From [Clostridium] clostridioforme AGR2157 (lineage in GTDB: Bacteria > Bacillota > Clostridia > Lachnospirales > Lachnospiraceae): a stretch of 55,163 bases of DNA. Shown here in pieces: positions 8,940 through 16,815 of the stretch. Position 1 is the stretch's first letter. The number at the start of each line of letters is the position of its first letter. The DNA is taken from NCBI RefSeq assembly GCF_000424325.1, contig NZ_AUJR01000037.1, forward strand, positions 1 through 55,163, given 5' to 3'. A model generated the notes under the pieces. The model ran no database searches. It was not told the origin of the DNA and saw only the letters and a list, made by a program, of their open reading frames with translations. Made by a program: the position numbers and the translations under genes.

Positions 8940-10052
8940 CTATTCTATCTTCACACTGGAACCGCCTTCTGTACCGGAACCGCCTGCCGTGCCGGAACCG
9001 CCTTCTGTACCGGAACTGCCTGCCGTGCCGGAACCGCCTGCCGGGCCGGAACCAGTCCCCTGGCTTTCCTGGGTGGCTGCCGGTGTTCCTTCACTTTCCT
9101 GGGTCTTTGTGCCTTCCTGTCCGGCCGGGACATTCTGTATCCCTTCTCCCTGGGAATTCCGGCCCGCGTCAGCAGGCGGTTCCTGAGACGGCTGTCCGCC
9201 CCCGGTTTCCTGGCCCTCACTGCCTTCCTCCTCCAGAATAACCGTACTGTCTCCTGTCCCGGTCTCTTCCTCGGAGGAATGGACCACTGCTCCATTCCTT
9301 AAATCCTTGTAAATTCCCGCAAGAACCGTATCACTCTCAATGGCCTGTCTCAGCCTCTCATTGACCTGGTTGGACAGCAGCTTCACATCCTCAGACTGGT
9401 TCTGCTTTGCCACATAATCCGCCTCATCACCTACTACATTCTCGCGGATAATGTAATTGCCGTTGTCATCCTTGACCACATAGCACCACATAAGGCCCGG
9501 CGCCAATGTCTCCACGCGCCTGAACTTCACTTCATAGGTGACATAGGCCACATAGGAATCCTCTGTAAGCCCCGGCTTGGTATAGCAGACGATATCCACA
9601 TAATCCTCAATGTATACCGCCTCATTCTTCAGTTCTTCCTTACGCGCATCCAGCCCGGTATCATCGCTCTTCCCGAATATCCGGTACAGCGTCTGGGCAT
9701 CCTGGTCCACCTTTGCCTGAAAATACTCGCTGATCAGCTGGTTTACCTGGGGTATCTCGTCCTTTTTCAGCTCATACTGGGAAAAATCCGTGGTGTACTG
9801 GTTATTGTCCGGCTCCACCCCTCCATCCTCCGGCGCAGCGGAGCTGTCGCTGCTTATATTGATATCCTCATCCGAGGAAAGTGATACGTCCGTTGGGGCG
9901 GATGCCTCCTTATCCGACGGCTTCCTGTCCATCACAAGTATGATTGCCACCAGCACAATCACAATGACCAGCGGGATTGCCGCCATACGCATATATTTTA
10001 TCTTTTCGTCCGCAGAACGTCTGCTGCCTGTCCTTTTTCTGTTTTGTCTCAT
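8940..10052 (-). CDS. Membrane-anchored extracytoplasmic protein with repeat tail
   Basis: 370 aa, unknown function. A basic N-terminus is followed by one membrane helix (residues about 28-45, MAAIPLVIVIVLVAIILVM), then an acidic Ser-rich linker, a folded central region (about 95-250, starting YELKKDEIPQVNQLISEYFQ, NTF2-like in feel) and a 110-residue low-complexity tail rich in Gly, Ser, Thr, Glu and Pro that ends in SGTAGG/SGTEGG repeats. The layout suggests a protein anchored in the membrane with its body in the cell-wall space. No catalytic motif is recognised. Start ATG 10052 follows CAGGAGGACTGAATC. It is the first gene after the promoter at 10117-10145 and heads queA-rlu-ligA-metA. Confidence 0.75.
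   Translation of the reverse strand: MRQNRKRTGSRRSADEKIKYMRMAAIPLVIVIVLVAIILVMDRKPSDKEASAPTDVSLSSDEDINISSDSSAAPEDGGVEPDNNQYTTDFSQYELKKDEIPQVNQLISEYFQAKVDQDAQTLYRIFGKSDDTGLDARKEELKNEAVYIEDYVDIVCYTKPGLTEDSYVAYVTYEVKFRRVETLAPGLMWCYVVKDDNGNYIIRENVVGDEADYVAKQNQSEDVKLLSNQVNERLRQAIESDTVLAGIYKDLRNGAVVHSSEEETGTGDSTVILEEEGSEGQETGGGQPSQEPPADAGRNSQGEGIQNVPAGQEGTKTQESEGTPAATQESQGTGSGPAGGSGTAGSSGTEGGSGTAGGSGTEGGSSVKIE
8961..9050 (-). repeat. Five tandem 18-bp repeats in coding sequence
   Basis: Five consecutive 18-base units of the pattern ACCGCCTNCNGTNCCGGA encode the six-residue repeats SGTEGG/SGTAGG at the C-terminus of the membrane-anchored protein. Units alternate two versions, indicating a 36-base duplication. 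Such tracts can change in length by slippage. Confidence 0.85.
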
Positions 10053-10116
10053 GATTCAGTCCTCCTGTCCCGACTGCGAAGCCCGGAGTATGTTAGTATT
10101 CAAGTATCTCCGCTCT

Positions 10117-10145
10117 ATTCTAGCAAAAAGCGGTTCAAATTGCAA
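10117..10145 (-). promoter_or_regulatory. Sigma-A promoter for the queA-ligA-metA operon
   Basis: Minus-strand TTGCAA (-35, 10140-10145) and TAGAAT (-10, 10117-10122) are 17 bases apart, about 60 bases before the ATG at 10052. Confidence 0.65.
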
Positions 10146-10151
10146 TCTGTA

Positions 10152-10199
10152 CCAAAAAAATACCGCGGATAATCCAACACTGAGACAGATTATCTGCGG
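10152..10199 (-). terminator. Rho-independent terminator after tRNA-Arg
   Basis: Minus-strand hairpin with 12-bp arms CCGCAGATAATC / GATTATCCGCGG (one G-T pair), 13-base loop, then TATTTTTTT. It lies 44 bases after the tRNA and separates it from the next promoter. Confidence 0.85.
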
Positions 10200-10242
10200 A
10201 ATCCTGACAAGGGCATCCTGCCCCTTTTTGACCAATACAAAA

Positions 10243-10314
10243 TGCGTCTGATAGGAATCGAACCTACGCACGCGGCTCCGGAGGCCACTGCTCTATCCAC
10301 TGAGCTACAGACGC
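10243..10314 (-). tRNA. tRNA-Arg (anticodon CCG)
   Basis: 72 nt without encoded CCA. Acceptor stem GCGTCTG/CAGACGC with discriminator A, D arm GCTC-AGTGGATA-GAGC, anticodon stem GTGGC/GCCGC around loop CTCCGGA (anticodon CCG, reads CGG), and T arm GTAGG-TTCGATT-CCTAT. It follows the exporter genes by 47 bases on the same strand. Confidence 0.96.
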
Positions 10315-10361
10315 ATCTCCATTATGATACTATATTTTTCCTGAAACTTCAAGTCCTAATT

Positions 10362-10802
10362 TTACACTTTTATCCTTTTCTTCTTCCCCACCAGTTTAAA
10401 CACGGAATCCATCAGAAACACCGCCAGGGCAATGGCGCCCGCGATCTGAAGGGTTTCCACCAGATAATACATGGATTCTTCCCTGCTGTTGCGGATAACA
10501 TAATACACACTGTTATAGATGGATGTACCGGGCACCAGGGGAAGGATTCCCGGCACCAGGAACACACTGACCGGAGCCCTGAAAAACCTGGCAAACAGAT
10601 GCCCCATAAGGGCCACGGACAAGCTGGAAAGAAATGCTCCCAGTATCATGGAGCCGGTGCCCGCCTTTACCAGCAGATATACCAGCCAGCACACCCCGCC
10701 GGTCAGCCCTGACCAGCCCAGATATTTCCTCGGCATCTCTAACACCAGTCCGAAGCTGAGCACCGCCATAAACGAACCTGTCACCTGAATCGCAGCTACC
10801 AT
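10362..10802 (-). CDS. Threonine/serine exporter, C-terminal half (YjjB/ThrE_2 type)
   Basis: 146 aa hydrophobic protein with about four to five membrane helices, matching the DUF3815/YjjB half of the ThrE threonine/serine exporter; PGILPLVPGTSIYNSVYY is the conserved signature. In some bacteria this half is fused to the YjjP half; here the two are separate. Its start overlaps the stop of the upstream gene by 7 bases, so both products are made together and probably form one membrane carrier that exports Thr/Ser or short-chain acids. The substrate is inferred from the family. Confidence 0.85.
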   Translation of the reverse strand: MVAAIQVTGSFMAVLSFGLVLEMPRKYLGWSGLTGGVCWLVYLLVKAGTGSMILGAFLSSLSVALMGHLFARFFRAPVSVFLVPGILPLVPGTSIYNSVYYVIRNSREESMYYLVETLQIAGAIALAVFLMDSVFKLVGKKKRIKV

Positions 10803-11680
10803 ATTCCGCCTCCTCCTGTCAGCTGATGGAACAGGGCCATGCCTGCACCCACACCGGCAGCCACCGCGAGAGCAGTCACCACTGCCTCCAGCATCCTGGC
10901 TGCCCCCGAGGAATAATCCCCGTTCAGAGTATCCCTTACCGCCGTGGTAAAGATAACGCCGGGCAGCAAAGGCATGATGGCGCTGATGATAACCACGTCA
11001 TTACTGGCCCCAGTAAGAATCCACCGGTTCATGGCCAGGGCAGCAATCCCGATGGTGAACGCCCCCAACCCATTGACGCAGAAATCATTGAATCCCAGAC
11101 CAGATATGGCGTATACCACCAGTCCCAGAATACCGCCGATCACAGCAGCCCCCAGGCAGTCCGCAGGTCTCCCGCCAAGGACCACGCCGAAGAATGCAGC
11201 GATAAACGCATAACTAAGGGCCTTTAACTCCCTTTTATACTGGCAGCTGTCCTTTATTTTCTCCAGCTCCCGGTAGGCCTCCCTGGGACTCATGAGGCCG
11301 CCGCACAGCTTCCTGGATACCTCATTCACACGGTATATCCGGTTCAGGTTGGTAGAGCGCGCCTCCACCCTTCGCACCAGGGTCAGTGCCTCCCCATCGG
11401 GGCTTTCCAGACTCACAAAAATGCCTGTGCTGAATACCATGGTTTGTGCATTCCTGCCATGGCAGCACCCCAGTATATAATGTATGGTTCCCTCTATCCT
11501 GGCAATCTCGGCTCCGCTTATCAGCATGATTTCCCCGGCCAGGACAGCGGTACTGGCTATCAGATGGTCCTCGCTCCAATGATGTTCGTCCACTCGTCTC
11601 CATTCCTTTCTGAAACTATAATCGAGTATATCAGTCCCATGACCATCCGTCAATTCGATTTCTTGCCATTTCCCCGTCAT
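10796..11680 (-). CDS. Threonine/serine exporter, N-terminal half (YjjP/ThrE_1 type)
   Basis: 294 aa of the DUF1212/YjjP family. An N-terminal soluble part (1-165; EIMLISGAEIARIEGTIHYI and FSTGIFVSL) precedes about five membrane helices (AFIAAFFGVVLGG, MPLLPGVIFTTAVRDTLNGD). It is the partner of the small downstream half. The start is uncertain: ATG 11680 has GGAGAA only 3 bases upstream, and internal ATGs such as that of MLISGAE would remove family-conserved sequence. It diverges from the DUF5688 gene across a 326-base gap. Confidence 0.83.
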   Translation of the reverse strand: MTGKWQEIELTDGHGTDILDYSFRKEWRRVDEHHWSEDHLIASTAVLAGEIMLISGAEIARIEGTIHYILGCCHGRNAQTMVFSTGIFVSLESPDGEALTLVRRVEARSTNLNRIYRVNEVSRKLCGGLMSPREAYRELEKIKDSCQYKRELKALSYAFIAAFFGVVLGGRPADCLGAAVIGGILGLVVYAISGLGFNDFCVNGLGAFTIGIAALAMNRWILTGASNDVVIISAIMPLLPGVIFTTAVRDTLNGDYSSGAARMLEAVVTALAVAAGVGAGMALFHQLTGGGGIW

Positions 11681-12006
11681 TTCTCCATTATTCCCGCCGT
11701 GTAGTCAATAAAATGACAATACATCCCTGGAAACCCCGATAAAATATGGCTTTATCCGCCATGATCCGCTCTCTGGCAGCTTGGCAGCAAAAAAATCTCT
11801 TTCCCATCTATTGACAAACATGTCCTTATGGATTAAGCTGGTGTCAATTCATTTAATTTCTGATATTCATATATATTTTGATATTATTTTATCCATCTTG
11901 TAATTTTCCAAGGCGATTTCACCGGAAGTTTCCCTTATTATTCAGTTCAGGAAGATATGGAACTGTTATTCAGTTTACATAAATATCATCAAAAGGGGGT
12001 ATACAT
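11681..12006. other. Divergent intergenic region with inverted TTGACA boxes
   Basis: No gene seen in 326 bases. ATTGACA (11810-11816) and TGTCAAT (11842-11848) form an inverted pair, so each strand has a perfect -35 box pointing across the other. The best -10 for the plus strand is TAAGCT, 17 bases on; for the minus strand it is poor. This may be an operator or overlapping divergent promoters for the exporter and DUF5688 genes. Confidence 0.35.
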
Positions 12007-12936
12007 TTGGTATACGAACAATTTTTAGCTGCTGTAAAAGAACGCATGGAGACGGCCCTGGGAGACGGCTATGAGCTGGAGCTGCGAAAGGTCCCCAAAA
12101 ACAACGGACTCATTCTGGACGGACTGTGCATCACCAGAGGGAATACCCATATCGCTCCTGCCATCTACCTGAATCCCTGCTATGACCAGTACCGCGAAGG
12201 AAGGCCTTTAGACCATATCGTGGCAGAACTTCTGACCCTGTACCGCCAGAACGATACGCCGCCTCCCCTGGATTATCAGATGCTGTCCGATTATGAGGGC
12301 ATACGCCCTAATATTGCCTGCAAACTGATACATGCTGCCTCCAATGAAGCCATTCTGAGGGACGTCCCTCATATTCCCTGGATGGACCTGGCCATTGTAT
12401 TCTACCTCTGCATTCATGAGGATGACACCGGCCTCATGACCGCCATGATTCACAACAGTCATCTGCGTATCTGGAACATTTCCCTGGAAGATTTAAAAAC
12501 CTCTGCCCTTGCCAATTCCCCCAAGCTGTTTCCTCCTGTCATCTCCAGCATGGCTTGTATCATTGAAGAACTGAACCGCGAACTGCATCCCCATTTTCAG
12601 GAAACCGGACCAAGGCCGGAAACCCCTGCCCCATTTTACGTTCTCAGCAACCGTTCCGGTATCAACGGCGCTGCCTGTATCCTGTATAAGGACGTATTAA
12701 AAAACTTCGCGGACGGGGTGGAAAAGGATTTGATCATCCTTCCATCCAGCATCCACGAAGTCCTGCTGCTGCCTGACGACGGCGATATTTCCTATGCGGA
12801 GATGAGCCGGCTGGTGACTCACATTAACCGGTCCGAGGTCCCAGAGGAAGACCGCCTGTCCAATCAGGTATATCTCTATTCAAGGAATACGGGAGACATC
12901 ACCATGGCATCCGCCGGCCCCGCTTCCATTTGCTGA
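12007..12936 (+). CDS. DUF5688 family protein
   Basis: 309 aa cytoplasmic protein of the DUF5688 family, common in Lachnospiraceae and of unknown function. Typical features are the N-terminal KNNGLILDGLCI segment and the C-terminal VLSNRSGINGAACILYKDVL followed by DLIILPSSIHEVLLLP. No signal peptide, membrane helix or catalytic motif is seen. It starts with TTG: AAGGGGG lies seven bases before TTG 12007 and no ATG fits. It is the only plus-strand gene in the first 18 kb and is convergent with feoB, 43 bases away. Confidence 0.85.
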   Translation: MVYEQFLAAVKERMETALGDGYELELRKVPKNNGLILDGLCITRGNTHIAPAIYLNPCYDQYREGRPLDHIVAELLTLYRQNDTPPPLDYQMLSDYEGIRPNIACKLIHAASNEAILRDVPHIPWMDLAIVFYLCIHEDDTGLMTAMIHNSHLRIWNISLEDLKTSALANSPKLFPPVISSMACIIEELNRELHPHFQETGPRPETPAPFYVLSNRSGINGAACILYKDVLKNFADGVEKDLIILPSSIHEVLLLPDDGDISYAEMSRLVTHINRSEVPEEDRLSNQVYLYSRNTGDITMASAGPASIC

Positions 12937-12979
12937 CCTTAAAATCACAGGCAGCCCCGGCTGTTCCACGGTACGGCCA

Positions 12980-15079
12980 TTATCCAAATATCAGACTGCC
13001 CAGCTGGAATACCAGCATAGCCCCTGCCCAGGCCACGGCCAGCTGGAACAGCACCATTCCTATGGTCCATCTCCAGGATCCTGTCTCCCGTTTAATGGTT
13101 GCCACTGCCGCGATACAGGGTGAATACAGGAGGCAGAATATCATCAGGGCATAGGCGTTCATACCCCCAAAACCAGCCATGGCAAGCTGAGTGGAAAGTG
13201 CTGTCATACCGGCAGCGGAGTTTACATTGTTGATTCCGTAAAGGACACTGAAACTGGAGACAACCACTTCCTTTGCAGAAAGACCGGAAATAAGGGCCAC
13301 CGCCACCTGCCACTGCCCCAGACCAGCCGGCCTCAGCACCGGCACCAGAACATGACCGATGATTGCGGCAAAGCTGTCGGACACATCCGGCACGAATCCC
13401 TCCGGCCCAAGGTTTAGTACGAACCAGAGCACGATGGAAGCAATGAAAATCGTGGTTCCGGCCTTGCTGAGATAGTCCTTCACCTTATCCCATACATAGA
13501 TGGCTACCGTGCGGCCGTTAGGTGTCTTGTACTCAGGCAGCTCTATCAGCAGGGCGTTCTGGGCGCTGTCATTCTTACCATGGATATGTACGATGAATGC
13601 CACCAGGATTGCCATGCAAAGGCCGATGATATAGAGGGAGTAGGCCACAATCAGGGCCCGGTCCGGAAAAAACATTTCCGCAAATAATACGTAAATCGGC
13701 AGTCTGGCGGAACAGGACATAAAGGGCGTGATTAAAATAGTCCTCCGCCTGTCCTTCACACTCTCCAGAGCCCTGGTAGCCATGACCGCGGGAACCGTAC
13801 AGCCAAACCCTAAAAGCATGGGCAAAAACGCCTTGCCCGACAGTCCTACCATACCCATGGTTTCATTCATCACATATGCCACCCTTGCCATATATCCGCT
13901 GTCCTCCAGGAAAGCCAGAGCAAGGAACAGGATAAAAATATTGGGCAGGAATGTAAGTATGCCGCCCACCCCTGCAATGATACCGTCCACAATCAGGGAA
14001 GTGAGCCACTGGGCCGCGTGTACACTGGTGAGAAATGACAGGACTGCACCGGAAAACATATCCAGTCCCATCTGAAAATACTCCTTTAAAAAATCACCCA
14101 CTGTAAACGTGAGGAAAAATACCAGAGCCATGATGCCTAAGAACACAGGAATCCCCCACACAGGATGAGTCATAAGCCGGTCCACCTTATCCGTGATGGC
14201 AGCCTTTTCATCCTTATTAAACAGGCACTCCTTTATGACCTCTTCTATATAGTCATACTTCTCGTTGATAATTTGTTTTTCATAATTACGTGGAAGAATC
14301 TGGCCTGCATCGTCCAGAGGATGATCGTCAGTCACCACCTGGTCAAACTCCAGGAACTTAATGGCATGCCAGCGCATGTTATCCATCTCACCGTACCTTT
14401 TATACAGCGCTTCCTCAATCAGCCTGATTTTCTCCTCCACCTCCTGGCCGTAGCGTATGACCACACCCTGAGGCCCTTCCTCATAGTGGTGGACCACTGC
14501 ATGCATCAGCACATCCAGTCCTGTCCGCTTCCTGGCTGATACGGGGACAACGGGTATCTCACCCAGCATCTCAGGCAGACGGTGCATATCTATCTCCATG
14601 CCCCGTTCTTCCACAATATCCATCATATTCAAAGCCAGGATTACCGGCTTCTTAAGCTCAATGAGCTGCATGGTCAGATACAGGTTCCTCTCCAGAGAAG
14701 ACGCATCCACCACATTGATGATGACATCCACGCCGCCGTCCTCAATGCATTTGCGGGTGACCTTTTCCTCTATGGTATAGGAGGTGAGGCTGTAGATGCC
14801 CGGCAGGTCGATGACCTTGATGGGACGCCCTTTATAGCTGGTCTCGCCTTCCACCCGCTCCACCGTAACACCGGGCCAGTTAGCCACCTTAAGCTTAGCG
14901 CCGGTAAAGGCGTTAAACAACGTGGTCTTGCCGCAGTTGGGATTGCCCACGAATCCAACTGTGATCGGCGTCCTGTCATCCTCATGCTGCTTTGAAGAAT
15001 CCAACCTCTTCTCCCTGCTGTCTCCCAGAATCACACTGCCGTACGTATCCGTCCCATTTGCCCTTGCATGTCCGTTCAT
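12980..15079 (-). CDS. feoB: Ferrous iron transporter FeoB
   Basis: 699 aa. GTP-driven Fe(II) importer. An N-terminal G domain (about 40-210) has G1 GNPNCGKTT, G3 DLPGIYSLT and G4 NMMD; the membrane domain carries two Gate motifs with conserved Cys (FGCTVPAVMATRAL and LYSPCIAAVATIK). The first ~35 residues are a non-conserved extension with basic and acidic runs. Its ATG overlaps the feoA stop as ATGA, so translation is coupled. Expression presumably responds to iron through the promoter upstream of feoA. Confidence 0.96.
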   Translation of the reverse strand: MNGHARANGTDTYGSVILGDSREKRLDSSKQHEDDRTPITVGFVGNPNCGKTTLFNAFTGAKLKVANWPGVTVERVEGETSYKGRPIKVIDLPGIYSLTSYTIEEKVTRKCIEDGGVDVIINVVDASSLERNLYLTMQLIELKKPVILALNMMDIVEERGMEIDMHRLPEMLGEIPVVPVSARKRTGLDVLMHAVVHHYEEGPQGVVIRYGQEVEEKIRLIEEALYKRYGEMDNMRWHAIKFLEFDQVVTDDHPLDDAGQILPRNYEKQIINEKYDYIEEVIKECLFNKDEKAAITDKVDRLMTHPVWGIPVFLGIMALVFFLTFTVGDFLKEYFQMGLDMFSGAVLSFLTSVHAAQWLTSLIVDGIIAGVGGILTFLPNIFILFLALAFLEDSGYMARVAYVMNETMGMVGLSGKAFLPMLLGFGCTVPAVMATRALESVKDRRRTILITPFMSCSARLPIYVLFAEMFFPDRALIVAYSLYIIGLCMAILVAFIVHIHGKNDSAQNALLIELPEYKTPNGRTVAIYVWDKVKDYLSKAGTTIFIASIVLWFVLNLGPEGFVPDVSDSFAAIIGHVLVPVLRPAGLGQWQVAVALISGLSAKEVVVSSFSVLYGINNVNSAAGMTALSTQLAMAGFGGMNAYALMIFCLLYSPCIAAVATIKRETGSWRWTIGMVLFQLAVAWAGAMLVFQLGSLIFG

Positions 15080-15312
15080 GATGCCTGTTCCTCCCTGACC
15101 GTAATACCTTCAGACAAGCGCTTTCCCAGGGCCAGACGTGTCCCGCGCACCTTGATGATAACACTTCCGCTGCCTTTCTTATTCAATATATTCACAGGCG
15201 TCCCCTCATTGACCCCCAGGGCCTCAAGACGTCTGGTAATGCTCTCATCCACCTGCACGCCCGATACAACATACCGGCCGCCGATCTCACACTCATTCAG
15301 CTTTTTCTGCAT
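15076..15312 (-). CDS. feoA: FeoA family SH3-like iron transport accessory protein
   Basis: 78 aa, normal FeoA length. A small SH3-like beta-barrel protein that acts with FeoB in the cytoplasm. Conserved features are CEIGGRYVVSGV, RRLEALGVNEGTPV and the C-terminal GTRLALGKRLSEGITV. Start ATG 15312 follows AAGGAGA nine bases upstream. Confidence 0.93.
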   Translation of the reverse strand: MQKKLNECEIGGRYVVSGVQVDESITRRLEALGVNEGTPVNILNKKGSGSVIIKVRGTRLALGKRLSEGITVREEQAS

Positions 15313-15353
15313 TGATGCCTGTCTCCTTTTGTAGTTACATTTAAACCATATTC

Positions 15354-15382
15354 ATTGTATGCTTATCGCGAAAAAATGTCAA
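15354..15382 (-). promoter_or_regulatory. Strong sigma-A promoter of feoAB
   Basis: Minus strand: perfect TTGACA (-35, 15377-15382), 17-base spacer, TACAAT (-10, 15354-15359), about 40 bases before the feoA start. Confidence 0.85.
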
Positions 15383-15388
15383 CAAAAA

Positions 15389-15408
15389 GAGTTTGTTATG
15401 ACAAACTC
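15389..15408. promoter_or_regulatory. Perfect palindrome upstream of the feoAB promoter
   Basis: GAGTTTGT-TATG-ACAAACTC is a perfect 8+8 inverted repeat ending six bases before the -35 box. On the minus strand it is followed by TTTTT, so it can be a weak second terminator for the wall-binding gene or a regulator site for feoAB. It does not resemble a classical Fur box. Confidence 0.5.
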
Positions 15409-15413
15409 AATTT

Positions 15414-15448
15414 CAAAAAAGGATGCAGCGAATCTCTCCGCTGCATCT
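15414..15448 (-). terminator. Terminator of the wall-binding repeat gene
   Basis: Perfect 9-bp stem GATGCAGCG/CGCTGCATC with an 8-base loop; on the minus strand it is followed by C-C-T6. It begins about 40 bases after the stop at 15487. Confidence 0.88.
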
Positions 15449-15486
15449 TTTCTATACTTTCCGGTTCTATATATTCGTTTTAGGTT

Positions 15487-16671
15487 TTACTGCACCCAGG
15501 CTCCGGAACCATCCACATATTTTCCATCCGGCGTCCATGTATTATAATACATGGCTCCGTTGGTGCCCAGATAGTAGTACTTGCCATTGATAGCCTGCCA
15601 GCCCGTAAGCATGGAGCCGCTTGCGTCTAAGTAATACCACTGGCCTCCCAGCCTCTGCCAGCCGGTCTGCATGGCGCCGCTGCCGTCCAGATAATACCAT
15701 CTGCCGTTAATGGCCTGCCAGCCGGTCTGCATCTCACCGCTGCCGTTCATGTAATACCATTTGCCGTTGATGGCCTGCCAGCCGGTCATCATAATACCGT
15801 TGGACGGATTCAGATAATACCAGGTTCCGTCCAGCTTCTGCCAGCCGGTGACAATATATCCCTTGTTATTGAAATAATACCATGCGCCGTTAATCTGCTT
15901 CCAGCAGGATGCCGGATATCCGCCGGTATCATAAGCATACCACACGCCTGTACCGTCCTGCTCCCAATGTCCGCTTCCGCCATAGCGGCCAAGCTCATCC
16001 TCATCAATATACAGGGAGTTGGAATCCTCGGACCATTCACCGGTCTTATTGTTGTAACGGGAAATAGCCCTTACACGGAAGGTATAGTCTCCTTCCCGGT
16101 TAAAATAGCCTGCAAAGTTATACGAGGTTCCTGTGGTGCTGACCGTAGTGACTGTCTTGTCGTCACGGAGCAGTTTCACATCGTAGCTCTTAGCGCCCTC
16201 AATCTCCTCCCACTCAGCTGTGGTGTCACTCCACTCCAGATCCGACGCGCCCTGAAGCTTACCGCCGATACGTTTTAACTCAGCATACACTTCAATGTAC
16301 TGACCATCGTCATAAATCTTTGCTTTCTTGAAATCCGCATTACATCCGGAAAGAGAGAAATGGCTTTTGGATGTGTAGGAGAACTTGTATCCGTCCTTGG
16401 CAGACAGTTCCACCTTTACCTCAGGTATGTCACCTACTGTCCAGGTATCCTGGTCCTCAATATTGGTATACTCGGCAGAGTCCACTTCAAATCCGCTGCT
16501 GCCCGCCTTAACTGTAATGTCTCCTATCTCATCTCCGCTTTCAGGCGCCTTTGAATAGGAAAAGGTCAGCTTCACCGTGTCAATCTTCTTATCTGCTGCC
16601 AATGCCATGAAACTACTGCCCAATACCATGGATGCTGCCAGCAGCAGACACAGCCCTCTTTTTCTCCTCAT
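15487..16671 (-). CDS. Secreted protein with choline-binding-type wall repeats
   Basis: 394 aa. A signal peptide (1-25, LLLAASMVLGSSFMALA) is followed by an N-terminal beta-rich region (26-120, possibly Ig-like), a fibronectin-III-like segment (about 130-225, SDLEWSDTTAEWEEIEGAKSYDVKLL) and seven C-terminal repeats of about 20 residues with the pattern GWQxINGxWYYLxxxGxMxT, typical of CW_binding_1 modules that hold proteins on choline or teichoic-acid polymers. No enzyme domain is visible, so it may be an adhesin or structural protein. Start ATG 16671 follows GAGGAGGATAAG. It has its own promoter and terminator and is monocistronic. Confidence 0.85.
   Translation of the reverse strand: MRRKRGLCLLLAASMVLGSSFMALAADKKIDTVKLTFSYSKAPESGDEIGDITVKAGSSGFEVDSAEYTNIEDQDTWTVGDIPEVKVELSAKDGYKFSYTSKSHFSLSGCNADFKKAKIYDDGQYIEVYAELKRIGGKLQGASDLEWSDTTAEWEEIEGAKSYDVKLLRDDKTVTTVSTTGTSYNFAGYFNREGDYTFRVRAISRYNNKTGEWSEDSNSLYIDEDELGRYGGSGHWEQDGTGVWYAYDTGGYPASCWKQINGAWYYFNNKGYIVTGWQKLDGTWYYLNPSNGIMMTGWQAINGKWYYMNGSGEMQTGWQAINGRWYYLDGSGAMQTGWQRLGGQWYYLDASGSMLTGWQAINGKYYYLGTNGAMYYNTWTPDGKYVDGSGAWVQ
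15541..15840 (-). repeat. Tandem 60-bp repeats coding wall-binding modules
   Basis: About five consecutive 60-base units, each containing GCCAGCCGGT and TAATACCA at fixed places, encode the 20-residue wall-binding repeats. Units at 15661-15720 and 15721-15780 are especially similar, pointing to recent duplication or conversion. Confidence 0.85.
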
Positions 16672-16725
16672 AAAACTTATCCTCCTCGTCTATATTTGCA
16701 ACCAGTTGTATTATTGCCTATCTTT

Positions 16726-16754
16726 ATTATAAAGTAGTGGCATCTATTGTACAA
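16726..16754 (-). promoter_or_regulatory. Sigma-A promoter of the wall-binding gene
   Basis: Minus strand TTGTAC (-35, 16749-16754), 17-base spacer, perfect TATAAT (-10, 16726-16731), 55 bases before the ATG. Confidence 0.75.
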
Positions 16755-16815
16755 TTTAATAATCCTTAAAAGAATATTACATTTTTAGGTATAATGTTCC
16801 ATGAGTTACAGAAAA

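Noticed and set aside
8919-8940. preQ1 riboswitch for queA
   Set aside because: Only 21 bases separate queA from the upstream gene and no aptamer-like pattern is seen.
15541-15840. CRISPR array
   Set aside because: The 60-base repeats are in frame and encode wall-binding modules; there are no short repeats with unique spacers and no cas genes.
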